50,077 nucleotides of DNA, from assembly GCA_030631415.1 (NCBI GenBank), contig DAOVLE010000006.1, positions 1 through 50,077 of the forward strand. Reading direction: 5' to 3'. The first letter of the stretch is position 1. Every line of letters begins with the position of its first letter. The notes under the pieces were generated by a model. The model was given only the letters and a program-made list of their open reading frames with translations. It was not told the DNA's origin and did not search any database. Below, one piece after another: positions 16,517-25,291 of the stretch. Both the position numbers and the translations under genes were made by a program. This DNA comes from JAAEQG01 sp023133475. Its GTDB lineage: Bacteria; Planctomycetota; Phycisphaerae; UBA1845.

Positions 16517-17848
16517 ATGTTTTCCGTGAATCCGCGAAACCACGTCCGATTGATCGCGATGGGCGGGTGCCTGTTGGCCGCCCTGATGATGGTAACCCCG
16601 GCGCAGGCCGAGGAAGTCACCGTCCAGAATGATTCAGCCACGGGCGGGGCAACGATGAGTATTCAAGCGGGCTTCGTTGCTGGTGAAAGTGCCGCGGCGT
16701 GGCTGACATCGCCCTGCGACGGCACCATCGTCGCTGTTCAGGTGTTCTGGAAGTCTCTGTTCGGGGGCGCTGCAGATTCGCTCGAAGAATCCATCACCAT
16801 CTTCTCCGCGGGGACCTTCCCAGCCCCGGGGGGTGTCAAGCAGAATGACTACCCGCCATACGCCAATGCGAGCCTTTTGGGGCCGGTGATGGTCGATGGC
16901 TTGCTGAACGAGTTTCGGTGGATGGACGAGGAACAGACCTTGCCGCTGAGTGTGCCGGTCACCAACGGGGAAGTCTTTGTCGTCTCGTTCAAGTTCTTCA
17001 ACACCCCCTCGTCCTCAGGCCCGAGCGTGTGCACCGATACCGACGGATGCCAGGCAGACAAAAACGCCATTGATGCCCAGGGGCTCGGATGGTGGGACTC
17101 CTGTGCGTTGGGGGTCACCGGCGACTTCGTGATTCGCGCCATCATCGAATGCCCCGGCGCCATCGGCGCCTGCTGTGATCCAAATGGGGTTTGCAGCGAC
17201 GGGGTAAGCGTGGACCTCTGCCAGGATACGGGATATACCTTCTTTGAAGGCCAGAAATGCGACGAAGTTACCTGCCCGACGCTGACCGGGGCGTGCTGCA
17301 ACGGTAGTACCGGCGGATGTTTCGATAGTCAGACGCAAGAGGCTTGCGAGGGGTTTCCAGACGGCATTTATGCCGGCAACGGCACGGAGTGCGATCCTTA
17401 TCCCGGGCCTTGCGATCCAGGCGCCTGCTGCTTGCCGGACGGTAGTTGTCAGGATGTGATCGAACTCGTTTGCGACGATTTGAGCGGCACGTTCCACGAA
17501 GCCACCGACTGCACATCCTATGAATGCCCGCAGCCGGTGGGAGCCTGTTGTCTCGCCAATGACTCTTGTGTGGACGGCCAGACCGAGGAGGCCTGCGACG
17601 CTTGGGGCGGGGAGTGGGCCGGCCCGTTGACCGTCTGCTTCACGGGCATCTGCCCGCTTTGTGCCGACGGTGACGCCGACGGCGACGGCGACGTGGACCT
17701 GATCGACTTTGTGCAGTTTCAGGTTTGCTTCGAGGTTACCGGTGCCGGCGGCGACCCGGATTGCAAGTGTCTTGACATGAACAACGACGAAAATGTTGAT
17801 CTGAGCGATTACGCGTTGTTCGAGGAGGCCCTGGTCGGCCCGTCGTAG
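16517..17848 (+). CDS. secreted GACC-repeat cysteine-rich protein with dockerin-like end
   Basis: 443 residues; GGAGG stands eight bases before the ATG. Signal peptide MFSVNPRNHVRLIAMGGCLL then AALMMVTPAQA. Residues about 30-210 are a beta-rich domain of unknown function. Then come four cysteine-rich units, each opening with GACC: GACCDPNGVCSDG, GACCNGSTGGCFD, GACCLPDGSCQD and GACCLANDSCVDG. Each holds about six cysteines. The end carries two calcium-loop motifs, DGDADGDGDVDLIDFVQF and DMNNDENVDLSDYALF, like a dockerin pair. The protein is extracellular and disulfide-rich. GACC units of this kind are a feature I associate with Phycisphaerae secretomes. No catalytic domain is seen. Confidence 0.8.
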   Translation: MFSVNPRNHVRLIAMGGCLLAALMMVTPAQAEEVTVQNDSATGGATMSIQAGFVAGESAAAWLTSPCDGTIVAVQVFWKSLFGGAADSLEESITIFSAGTFPAPGGVKQNDYPPYANASLLGPVMVDGLLNEFRWMDEEQTLPLSVPVTNGEVFVVSFKFFNTPSSSGPSVCTDTDGCQADKNAIDAQGLGWWDSCALGVTGDFVIRAIIECPGAIGACCDPNGVCSDGVSVDLCQDTGYTFFEGQKCDEVTCPTLTGACCNGSTGGCFDSQTQEACEGFPDGIYAGNGTECDPYPGPCDPGACCLPDGSCQDVIELVCDDLSGTFHEATDCTSYECPQPVGACCLANDSCVDGQTEEACDAWGGEWAGPLTVCFTGICPLCADGDADGDGDVDLIDFVQFQVCFEVTGAGGDPDCKCLDMNNDENVDLSDYALFEEALVGPS

Positions 17849-18235
17849 GGAATGGTTGTAGAGCGCGGATTCTACCCACCGCACGATGCCACAACGGCGG
17901 GTGAAACCCGCCCTACAACGATGATACGCCGTTTTTCACGTTTTCCGCGCTCCACGCTCCACGCTCCACGCTCCCCTTTGGGTCGCCACTAAACAGCCAC
18001 ATGCGGAAGATGGAAAATGGAAAATGAAGAAAGCACCTACCTTACCCAGTTCCCGTGCTCCCTTTCGGGGAATTGCTAAACACCCTCGCGCTGTTCCAAA
18101 AAGGCGGGTAGAACCCGCCCTACGTCTGAGCAATAGTCCGTTATCACCCTAAAATCCACATTTTCCATTTTTCATTTTCCATTTTCCATTTCTTATTCCT
18201 ATTCCCTCCGCGTGCTTTGTGGTGAATAATCAGCG
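17849..18235. repeat. modular element copy and heptamer tracts
   Basis: 17849-17998 is a copy of the modular element in plus orientation, with an ACGCTCC word repeated several times. 18054-18122 has a diverged TTTCGGGGAATTGCTAAAC piece and a GGCGGGTAGAACCCGCCCTAC palindrome. About 18158-18192 is an ATTTTCC tract with a 7-base period. The rest is the upstream region of the flippase gene. No gene is supported. Confidence 0.75.
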
Positions 18236-18238
18236 GTG

Positions 18239-19510
18239 ATGCGGTCCGAGACGAAGCACAGTTTGGTTCTCATCGCCGGGACGGGACTGTCGGCGTTGCT
18301 CAGCTTGGCCTATGCCGTGCACGCGGGGAACGTGCTGGGGCCTGCGTTGTATGCCGATTTTGCCGGGGCCATCTCATTGGTGTCTCTGTGCAATATCGCC
18401 CTAGGCCCAATCAACGGGACGGTGACCCGCTTCACCGCTCAGTACGCCTGCCAGGGAGCTTACGGCAAGATTCTGACCCTCAGCCGGGAGGTTGCCCGAC
18501 GTGTGGCATTGTACGGCCTGATGGGCGGTGGGTTTGCGTTGCTCATGCTCACGCCGCTGACGGACGCCTTTAACTTCCGGTCGGTTTGGCCTATCCTCGT
18601 AGCCGTTGGCGTTGTTTACCTTACTCTTTTGCTCAGCGTTGCCCGGGGTGTGCTGCGTGGCGTGCAGAGTTTCGGGCACTACAGCCTCAACATCGCTCTC
18701 GAAGCGGTGGTTCGGCTGTTCTTTGGTGTGGTTTTGCTCAGTTGGGTATGCAGCGCGGTTTCGGGGTTATTGGCGTACCCGATTGGGCTGGTGGTGGTGC
18801 TGATGGTTTCGCGAGCCCAACTCCGCCGGGTCTGGGGCGGATGCGAGCCGCAAAGCCTGGACGGCACCGCCGTTCGACAATTCGCCCTGCCGATGTTCGT
18901 TCTGATGTTCGCTTCAGCCGGGTTCGAGAACGCCGACATGCTGTTTGTGAAGCATTACTTCAGCGAGTCCGAGGCGGGGGTCTACGGGTCAGCCTTCACT
19001 CTGGTTCGAGCGATCAGCGTGATAGCCACGCCCTTTTGCACACTCATGCTGCCGCTTTTGACACGCTTGCACGAGCAAGGGGACGGGTTGAGTCGCAGCT
19101 TTGTGCGGGTATGCGGACACTTTCTGCTGCTTTCCGCCGTTCCGCTACTGCTATTTGCGATATGGTCTGAGAAGATCATGCTACTGTTGTACGGTCAGCC
19201 CTACATCGAAGCCGCCCCCTTACTGTTGCCGCTTGCCGGGGCTCGGCTGGTTGGCTATCTGGGCGCCATGATTGCCCTGTTTCACGCTTCGACGGGGCGT
19301 TTTGGTTTTCTGATGTTGTACCTTCCGGTGCTCGCGATAGAAGTGGTGGCTCTTTTTGTCTGGTGTGATTCGCTGATTGCGGTGGTGATCGTTGCCCTTG
19401 TCGCCCAGATCGTCGGGCTGGGGTTGATGGGGTTGCACTTCGCCATGAGTATCGGTCGCCACCGCCAACGTAGGGCGAGTTCCACCCGCCATCGCCAAGA
19501 AGGCGGGTAA
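18239..19510 (+). CDS. polysaccharide flippase (Wzx/MOP family)
   Basis: 423 residues from the ATG at 18239; a GTG at 18236 is directly in front. About 11-12 hydrophobic segments, e.g. LVLIAGTGLSALLSLAYAV, VALYGLMGGGFALLMLTPL and FALPMFVLMFASAGFENADM. The order and spacing fit membrane exporters of the MOP superfamily that flip lipid-linked oligosaccharides. It is convergent with the glycosyltransferase gene downstream and begins the surface-glycan cluster. The last dozen or so residues (RRASSTRHRQEGG) are encoded by a paired GGCGGGTT repeat (19470-19522), whose sequence also supplies the stop. Confidence 0.8.
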   Translation: MRSETKHSLVLIAGTGLSALLSLAYAVHAGNVLGPALYADFAGAISLVSLCNIALGPINGTVTRFTAQYACQGAYGKILTLSREVARRVALYGLMGGGFALLMLTPLTDAFNFRSVWPILVAVGVVYLTLLLSVARGVLRGVQSFGHYSLNIALEAVVRLFFGVVLLSWVCSAVSGLLAYPIGLVVVLMVSRAQLRRVWGGCEPQSLDGTAVRQFALPMFVLMFASAGFENADMLFVKHYFSESEAGVYGSAFTLVRAISVIATPFCTLMLPLLTRLHEQGDGLSRSFVRVCGHFLLLSAVPLLLFAIWSEKIMLLLYGQPYIEAAPLLLPLAGARLVGYLGAMIALFHASTGRFGFLMLYLPVLAIEVVALFVWCDSLIAVVIVALVAQIVGLGLMGLHFAMSIGRHRQRRASSTRHRQEGG

Positions 19511-19522
19511 AACCCGCCCTAC
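19470..19522. repeat. paired GGCGGGTT palindromes overlapping a gene end
   Basis: Half-units GTAGGGCGAGTTCCACCCGCC (19470-19490) and GGCGGGTAAAACCCGCCCTAC (19502-19522) are separated by a short spacer. The first lies wholly within the flippase reading frame. Confidence 0.85.
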
Positions 19523-19555
19523 AGTGTAGGCTAAGCCCAACTAATGGATTTCAGA

Positions 19556-20569
19556 TCACAGAACACGGCGAAGCCTGACTCGTTCGATTCGGTCTTTTCC
19601 GGCCCGCAAACGCACGCACTGTACGATATAGCCTGCTAAGCGTATGTGGTAATACGCAAGTAAAACCGGCAAGGTGATCAGCGTCTCAAAAACAGTCTTC
19701 CGCTTGCGGAAAAGGTCGTTGTACACGATGGCCACCAGAAAAAAGGCGGCGTAAAAGGCTGACGGCAACCACCATCCGCCTCCAAACCCGATTAGGGGCA
19801 ACAGGAGGTAAGCAAACAAGAGAGGCATTAGCTCGATGCGTGGTGGGAGGTGGTACTTGTATCCCAGCCTCGCGGCTGATGCACCGCCCCGGTAGGCCTG
19901 ACGAAAAAAGCTGCGACGCGAATAGTAGTGCTCGTGCAGCACGGCAGCATCGGGCGCCACCCGCAGTTCATAACTCGCCGCTCGCAGCATCAGGAACAAC
20001 CCCTCCTCGTCCCCCCGGCCGGAGACGGACACATCCGGCTTCGCGGCAGCCCGATCCTCGTCGAGTTGATATTTCAAGAGCAGGTCACGACGAACACACA
20101 TATTGCCCGCCACCAACCTGGTGGCATGTACACCGCCGTGGACGCGGTGGGTCCCCTTGAAGGTCAGTTCGTAGATATTTGTTGGCTCAGGATCGTCAAC
20201 CCGCCCGGTGACGGCGGCAATGCGGTCCGAGACAAACCCCGCCATCAGTCGCGCGACCCATTCCGGCTCGGCGATGCAGTCGTCATCAGCGAACGCGACG
20301 AAGGCCCCTGTGCTCTCGCGGATACCACGATTTCGGCTGGGGTTGGCACCGGCCTGGGGTTCGTTGCGAAAGCATTTGAAGTCCAGGTCTGGATGGTCGG
20401 CGGTGAAATTGGCGAGATATTCGGGCGTATCATCCACCGAGCCATCATCCACAACGATGATTTCGATTGGACGATACGTTTGCCGGGCAAGCGAGGCCAA
20501 GCAACGGGTGAGTATCTCCCGCCGATTGCAGGTTGGAATCACAACGGAAACGAGTGGCTTGTCAGGCAT
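19556..20569 (-). CDS. family 2 glycosyltransferase with C-terminal membrane segments
   Basis: 337 residues from the ATG at 20569; a GTG at 20692 would add 41 residues that do not look like the family, and neither start has a clear ribosome site. GT-A fold: VSVVIPTCNRREILTRCLAS, IIVVDDGSVDDT, NRGI, and the DxD region VAFADDDCIAEPEW. After the catalytic part two hydrophobic segments (LMPLLFAYLLLPLIGFGGGW; FLVAIVYNDLF and TLITLPVLLAYYHIRLA) suggest membrane anchoring. It transfers an unknown sugar in the surface-glycan pathway. Last gene of the minus-strand cluster. Confidence 0.85.
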   Translation of the reverse strand: MPDKPLVSVVIPTCNRREILTRCLASLARQTYRPIEIIVVDDGSVDDTPEYLANFTADHPDLDFKCFRNEPQAGANPSRNRGIRESTGAFVAFADDDCIAEPEWVARLMAGFVSDRIAAVTGRVDDPEPTNIYELTFKGTHRVHGGVHATRLVAGNMCVRRDLLLKYQLDEDRAAAKPDVSVSGRGDEEGLFLMLRAASYELRVAPDAAVLHEHYYSRRSFFRQAYRGGASAARLGYKYHLPPRIELMPLLFAYLLLPLIGFGGGWWLPSAFYAAFFLVAIVYNDLFRKRKTVFETLITLPVLLAYYHIRLAGYIVQCVRLRAGKDRIERVRLRRVL

Positions 20570-20711
20570 CGCAGTGTCGGATGCTACAGCATAAACGACA
20601 TGTCGGTCAATGGAGCTTTGTGGTTTCGTTATGGGGGTGGACCCCTCTCTTGCAGCACAAAGATACTCATTATGAAGAGTACCGCAAAACACACGGAGGC
20701 TGAAACGGAAT

Positions 20712-21962
20712 TCAGGGCAACGTTCCGTCGATCACCTGCTGGTAAACCTGCACAAGCTGCTCATTCAACGTCTCGATGTTAAAACGTTCTTCGACGATTC
20801 GACGGCCGGCTTGGCCCATCTCGGGCCAAAGCTCCGGATGGTTGATGAGATGGCTTAATCTGTCCACCAGTGCGTCCACATCACGTTCCGGCACGAGATA
20901 CCCGGAAACGCCATCCTGAACCACTTCGGGAATTCCACTATGGTGGGTACTGACAACGGGCAGCCCCATCGCCGCGGCTTCCATAAGAACAGTGGGGGTC
21001 CCTTCCTGATCGCCATCCTGAGCGGTCACACTCGGCACCAGAAAAAGGTGGGATTGCTCGAGAAGATCGACGAGCTCTCGCCGGTTTTTCAACTCAACGA
21101 GTCGCACCACATTGCCAACATTGAGAGTTTCGATAAGCCCCAGGATCTTCGCTTTCAGCGGCCCATCGTCACCAACGATAACGTATTCGATATCGGGATT
21201 CCATTGCGCAATGCGAGCTACAGCGCGAATACCATACTCCAGCCCTTTTTTCTCGACCAAGCGAGCAATGGTAAGAATTCGCGTCTTGTCGTCAACCGGA
21301 TGCCGGCGTTGTGCGAAGGAAAACAGGCTGCAATCAACACCGACGTGGTGAACCAAAGTTTTCCCGGGGTTACAACCGAACGCCACGAGGTGTTGTTGAA
21401 AGATATCACAAAGCGGGAGCAACAAATCGCCCTGCTCAAACAAACGGTAGTAGGATCGACGCCCGAAACGCCGGATATACCTGGTGAGATCGTACCCGTA
21501 GAATGACGTGATGACCTTGCCCTCGAGAAGACCAATATCCCGCAGCGCCACTGCGAGGAGACCATTGGGGCCGAAATGACAGTGTATGATGTCGTAGCGG
21601 CGCTTGGGCAGCAACGGAACCGCCGCGTGAAGTATGGTTAAGGAAGCGGCTTGTCTGCCGAAGCGGAATACGTTCAGCGACTGCGCCATGGGAGCAGGAT
21701 TCTTCCAGAAATTAATCAAGAGCAACCTCAGCCCATTGAGAACATGACGCACAGGATTGCGAGAGACTTGCCAGTAGCACACGCGATCGAGAAGGTGATA
21801 GCGTTTAACGTCCGGATGCACAACGGTCGGATCACCGGGTAGGTTAGCAATAATATCCACCTCATGCCCCCGATCGATCAGACCGGTGATCTGGTCCAAG
21901 ATGAAGTTTGTGGAAGGGGCGGGAAAGTGAGTTACGAAAAACGCAATTTTCAGTTTTCCCAT
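20712..21962 (-). CDS. family 4 glycosyltransferase
   Basis: 416 residues. GT-B fold: the N-terminal half has HFPAPSTNFILDQITGL and IHCHFGPNGLLAVALRD; the C-terminal half has ILTIARLVEKKGLEYGIRA, YVIVGDDGPLK and the donor-site segment EGTPTVLMEAAAMGLPVVST. The N-terminal pattern resembles colanic-acid and exopolysaccharide GT4 enzymes. GAGG lies eight bases before the ATG. The gap to the next gene upstream is 27 bases, so co-transcription is likely. Donor and acceptor are unknown. Confidence 0.9.
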   Translation of the reverse strand: MGKLKIAFFVTHFPAPSTNFILDQITGLIDRGHEVDIIANLPGDPTVVHPDVKRYHLLDRVCYWQVSRNPVRHVLNGLRLLLINFWKNPAPMAQSLNVFRFGRQAASLTILHAAVPLLPKRRYDIIHCHFGPNGLLAVALRDIGLLEGKVITSFYGYDLTRYIRRFGRRSYYRLFEQGDLLLPLCDIFQQHLVAFGCNPGKTLVHHVGVDCSLFSFAQRRHPVDDKTRILTIARLVEKKGLEYGIRAVARIAQWNPDIEYVIVGDDGPLKAKILGLIETLNVGNVVRLVELKNRRELVDLLEQSHLFLVPSVTAQDGDQEGTPTVLMEAAAMGLPVVSTHHSGIPEVVQDGVSGYLVPERDVDALVDRLSHLINHPELWPEMGQAGRRIVEERFNIETLNEQLVQVYQQVIDGTLP

Positions 21963-21989
21963 TTTCTGTGCCTCATCAAGTCAGTGCAA

Positions 21990-23231
21990 TCACTTGGAGA
22001 ACACTCGTCTCTTCAGTGCCGGGCCGACCCTGCCGATTCCCTTGCCAACCACCAGCATGTACCAAACGGCATAGTCGATCGGCGAAGACCTCTTCTTCAG
22101 TGCCTCGTTGTAAACTTCAACCAGTTGCTCGGCTCCGATCCGTGCGGCCATATGGACCTTGACGTACTCATAGGAGTAGTCCCCCAGTTGCTTCAGTCCG
22201 GTCGGATCACCGAGTAGATTCTCCAGCACCACGGACAACGGATCGGGAGATTCCGAATGATACCGGAAATGCCTACCTGAGAAGTTGAAACGGGCGACAT
22301 TCTCAATGTTGGCGGGCGTCACCACTTCGCCTTCGCCGTTCTCACCCAGAACGACCACCGGCTTTCGGCACGCCATTGCCTCAAGTATCCCGCGACCGCT
22401 TCCGACAACAACGTCCGCGTAGTTGTAGAACTGGTTGATTTCCTCGATACCAAAGATCGGGCCAACAAAATGAAGCACGGGGGGACTTTTGCTCATCCCG
22501 TTGATCCGAGTCGCCTCCTCTCGAAGTTGCGGTAGCAGGGCACCTTCGCCGGCAATGACAATGCACACGCCGTTCTTGTTGGAGCGTAAGGTTTCCGCAG
22601 TTTCCAGGATCGTTTTCAGCCACGGCATTTTTATCAGTTCCAGACGCATGGCCATCGCTATCTTCTTTCCGGATTCGGGAAGAACGTGTTTTTGGGCAAA
22701 GGATGGCTCTACTGCCCCAGGCCGGTAAATGCTGCGGTCGATTCTGGCCCGGATCAAGTGCAGGTTTTCCTCAACTACGCGGTGTGCTTTAAGCAGGTTC
22801 GTCATCTGTTCTCGGCTGAAAACCACAGTGTCGGTTCGCATAGGAGGCAGGTGATGTGTAAAAGCCCCACCTGGTTCGGTAAACACAAACGCTTTCCCCG
22901 AGAGAATCGCGGCTGCGTAGGCTCGTCCGACACTGCGAAAGTCCTGGGCGTGGATGATGTCCACCGATCGCTCTTTTCCGACTCTGATAATACGCCGCAT
23001 GCCGGAAAGCGGAGGAAATAACTGGTGCCAGCTATCGAGCTCGGGGACCGCGAGGAACTCGGCGCCGGTCGCCGTCAACACTCGCACCATTTCATCTACG
23101 CCTCCAGGAGCCAGGACGATTACATGATGCCCCATGGCTTCCAGCTTCTTCACCATGGCCAGACCGGATTTGCAGTGCCCGCCGATCCGTAGATGATGAC
23201 CAAAGACGTAAATGATCCTCAATGGTCGCAT
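21990..23231 (-). CDS. family 4 glycosyltransferase
   Basis: 413 residues of GT-B type. The N-terminal part is IIYVFGHHLRIGGHCKSGLA and IIHAQDFRSVGRAYAAAIL; the C-terminal part has KKIAMAMRLELIKMPWLKT, VCIVIAGEGALLPQL and the sugar-nucleotide segment GRGILEAMACRKPVVVLGEN. The central HHLRIGGHCKSG resembles the glycine-rich acceptor loop of GT4 enzymes. It lies in the cluster between the flippase and the other GT4 gene. Specificity is unknown. Confidence 0.85.
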   Translation of the reverse strand: MRPLRIIYVFGHHLRIGGHCKSGLAMVKKLEAMGHHVIVLAPGGVDEMVRVLTATGAEFLAVPELDSWHQLFPPLSGMRRIIRVGKERSVDIIHAQDFRSVGRAYAAAILSGKAFVFTEPGGAFTHHLPPMRTDTVVFSREQMTNLLKAHRVVEENLHLIRARIDRSIYRPGAVEPSFAQKHVLPESGKKIAMAMRLELIKMPWLKTILETAETLRSNKNGVCIVIAGEGALLPQLREEATRINGMSKSPPVLHFVGPIFGIEEINQFYNYADVVVGSGRGILEAMACRKPVVVLGENGEGEVVTPANIENVARFNFSGRHFRYHSESPDPLSVVLENLLGDPTGLKQLGDYSYEYVKVHMAARIGAEQLVEVYNEALKKRSSPIDYAVWYMLVVGKGIGRVGPALKRRVFSK

Positions 23232-23309
23232 GATTCTGCCGCCCAGTCTTATCGATTATAATACGCGGAGACCACTAACACCAGGACGCCTTCATCTTGA
23301 TATAGCCAC

Positions 23310-24650
23310 TCATAATTCTCCGGCCTTTCTCTTGAGCAACCTGGAGGACATCATCTTCAGCATGTTCACATAGTGCCCCCCGTCGGCCCGACAGGGGAGA
23401 AGGACGTCCGAGATGGAGGCACCGGTGACCTTCGTGTAGACCAGGAGGCGGAAGAAGGTCTGGGTTGCATAGATGACGCTCACGCTTATTCCGGACCCAA
23501 CCGCCCCGTACGCGGGGATCAGGAACCAGCAAGTCGCCGCGGCGACCACCAAAGTGCCCAGGCTTGCGAAGAAGACCACTTTCGGCTTGCCTGAAGCCGC
23601 AACATGGATCCCCAGGAAATGCCCCAGCGGCCAGAAAAGGACACCCGGTGCCAGAGCGTAAAAGATTTTCGCTGCCGGAAGAAATGCTTCCCCGTATAAA
23701 ACAAGAATGATGGGCTTGATGCACAGTGCCATAAGCGCGACGCAAAACACCATGACGACCAGGGAATTGCGGCATAATGTATTTGTGCGCCTGGTTGCCT
23801 CCTCCACCTTCGAGGAGGCGGTGAAGGGGAAAAGCACCTGAGAGACGGGAACCGCCACGATGCGGGTCTGACGCCCCAACCCCCGGGCTTTCGAGAACAG
23901 CCCCACGGGAATGTTGTTGGCTGAAAAGCTCTTCAGCAGAAGCAGGGGGAGTTCCTCAACGAAAAAATTTGAGAACATCAAAAGATAGTTCCACTTGCCG
24001 TAACACCATAGAGTGTAAACGAGTTTTGTGCTGACGCCCGGTTTTTCCGCACCGGGCAAGTCGTCATTGCATTTGCCGGTTTGCCGGACGAGATATAAAA
24101 AACACAGCAGATCCGACAGCACAAGGGAAAGAACAGCTCCAGCCACCCCCATTCCCAGCACGATTACGAGGATCACCAGGAGCACGAGGTTTGCGGTGCT
24201 CATGACCACATTGGCAACATTCATCGCGGTGATTCTGAGTTGGCCACTCAGAATCCGCTGAAGATAAGTGTTGAAGAAGATCAAAGGAATCGTGGGAAGG
24301 CAGAGATAAAACAGACTTGGCGGAATGTCATTCCATGGGGAAAAGCTGCGGCGCCAGACGGCAAGCATGATAATTCCGCTAAATACGGACGCCACGCCGC
24401 CTGCGAACCACGCCATCCGGAGAATCCGACGGGTGGATATCTCCTTCCTCGCCACGAAAAAGGCGAACGCGCTGCCAAACCCGAAATTGCCGAACCGAAA
24501 AGCAAATTCCTTGACCAGAATCAGCAGGGCGAGAATTCCAACGCCTTCGACACCGAGCCAGCGTGCACCAATGATCCCGGCTGCCAAACCGAGTAGGATC
24601 AGCATTACGCGGACCATAATGGTCTGCATGCTGGACGAGGCGAACGACAT
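23310..24650 (-). CDS. second polysaccharide flippase (Wzx/MOP family)
   Basis: 446 residues from the ATG at 24650, one base after the stop of the acetyltransferase gene; a GTG at 24662 would overlap that gene. Multiple hydrophobic segments: IMVRVMLILLGLAAGIIGAR, IPLIFFNTYLQRILSG, VVMSTANLVLLVILVIVLGM and LVVMVFCVALMALCIKPIIL. The N-terminal pattern GARWLGVEGVGILALLILV is typical of Wzx-like O-antigen/teichoic exporters. This is the second flippase of the cluster, so two different lipid-linked glycans may be exported, or one copy is redundant. Confidence 0.85.
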   Translation of the reverse strand: MSFASSSMQTIMVRVMLILLGLAAGIIGARWLGVEGVGILALLILVKEFAFRFGNFGFGSAFAFFVARKEISTRRILRMAWFAGGVASVFSGIIMLAVWRRSFSPWNDIPPSLFYLCLPTIPLIFFNTYLQRILSGQLRITAMNVANVVMSTANLVLLVILVIVLGMGVAGAVLSLVLSDLLCFLYLVRQTGKCNDDLPGAEKPGVSTKLVYTLWCYGKWNYLLMFSNFFVEELPLLLLKSFSANNIPVGLFSKARGLGRQTRIVAVPVSQVLFPFTASSKVEEATRRTNTLCRNSLVVMVFCVALMALCIKPIILVLYGEAFLPAAKIFYALAPGVLFWPLGHFLGIHVAASGKPKVVFFASLGTLVVAAATCWFLIPAYGAVGSGISVSVIYATQTFFRLLVYTKVTGASISDVLLPCRADGGHYVNMLKMMSSRLLKRKAGEL

Positions 24651-24651
24651 G

Positions 24652-25257
24652 CTATTGCTCACCGCCTATCAATCGGGCTGGAGCACCCGCGATGATACTG
24701 TTCGGAGGGAAGGACCGGGTGACAACGGAATTGGCGCCCACGACAGAATCTCGGCCGATCGTGACCGGCCCGATGATCTTGGATCCCGGGAAAATGGTGA
24801 CGCCGTTTTCGATAGTGGGATAGCGGGTATCGTCATCCTGATTCTCATCCATTGCCTTTAGCGTCCGTGCCCCCAGGGTCACCCCGTTGTAGAACCTGAC
24901 ATTCTTCCCGATCCGGCAACCGACACCGAGGACAATGTCGTGCGGGTGAGGGAAGTGCAATCCATAGCCGATGTCATTGCGCACACTGATCTCCACACCC
25001 GGAACCCTGCTCAGCCGGACCCGAATCAGAGACGCGCACAGATTCGTGAGACGCCGGGGGAATCGAGCCTTTCTCAGGAAGACGGCGATCCTGTAATACA
25101 CCACCACCCGGTATCCAGGATTAAGAATCAGCTTCAGGAGCAATTCACCAGGAGAATAACGCTGAGGGGATCTCGCACGAAGATCCGCCGTAAAGCAATC
25201 CCTCAATCGCACGGGCAACCATCCCTTTCCAAACTGAACACCCCAGCCGCGCCGCAA
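24652..25257 (-). CDS. hexapeptide-repeat acyltransferase (CysE/WcaF-like)
   Basis: 201 residues as read from a TTG at 25257; the start is uncertain. A basic helical N-terminal region (YRIAVFLRKARFPRRLTNL) precedes a left-handed beta-helix: GVEISVRNDIGYGLHFPHPH, GVGCRIGKNVRFYNGVTLGA, PTIENGVTIFPGSKIIGPVT and IGRDSVVGANSVVTRSFPPN. HFPHPHD holds the catalytic histidine region of serine-acetyltransferase-like enzymes. In a glycan cluster, O-acetylation of a sugar is more likely than cysteine biosynthesis, but that is inference. The flippase gene follows at once. Confidence 0.85.
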   Translation of the reverse strand: MRRGWGVQFGKGWLPVRLRDCFTADLRARSPQRYSPGELLLKLILNPGYRVVVYYRIAVFLRKARFPRRLTNLCASLIRVRLSRVPGVEISVRNDIGYGLHFPHPHDIVLGVGCRIGKNVRFYNGVTLGARTLKAMDENQDDDTRYPTIENGVTIFPGSKIIGPVTIGRDSVVGANSVVTRSFPPNSIIAGAPARLIGGEQ

Positions 25258-25291
25258 CTGCTCGCGTACGCGTTCTCCTCATTAGATCAAA

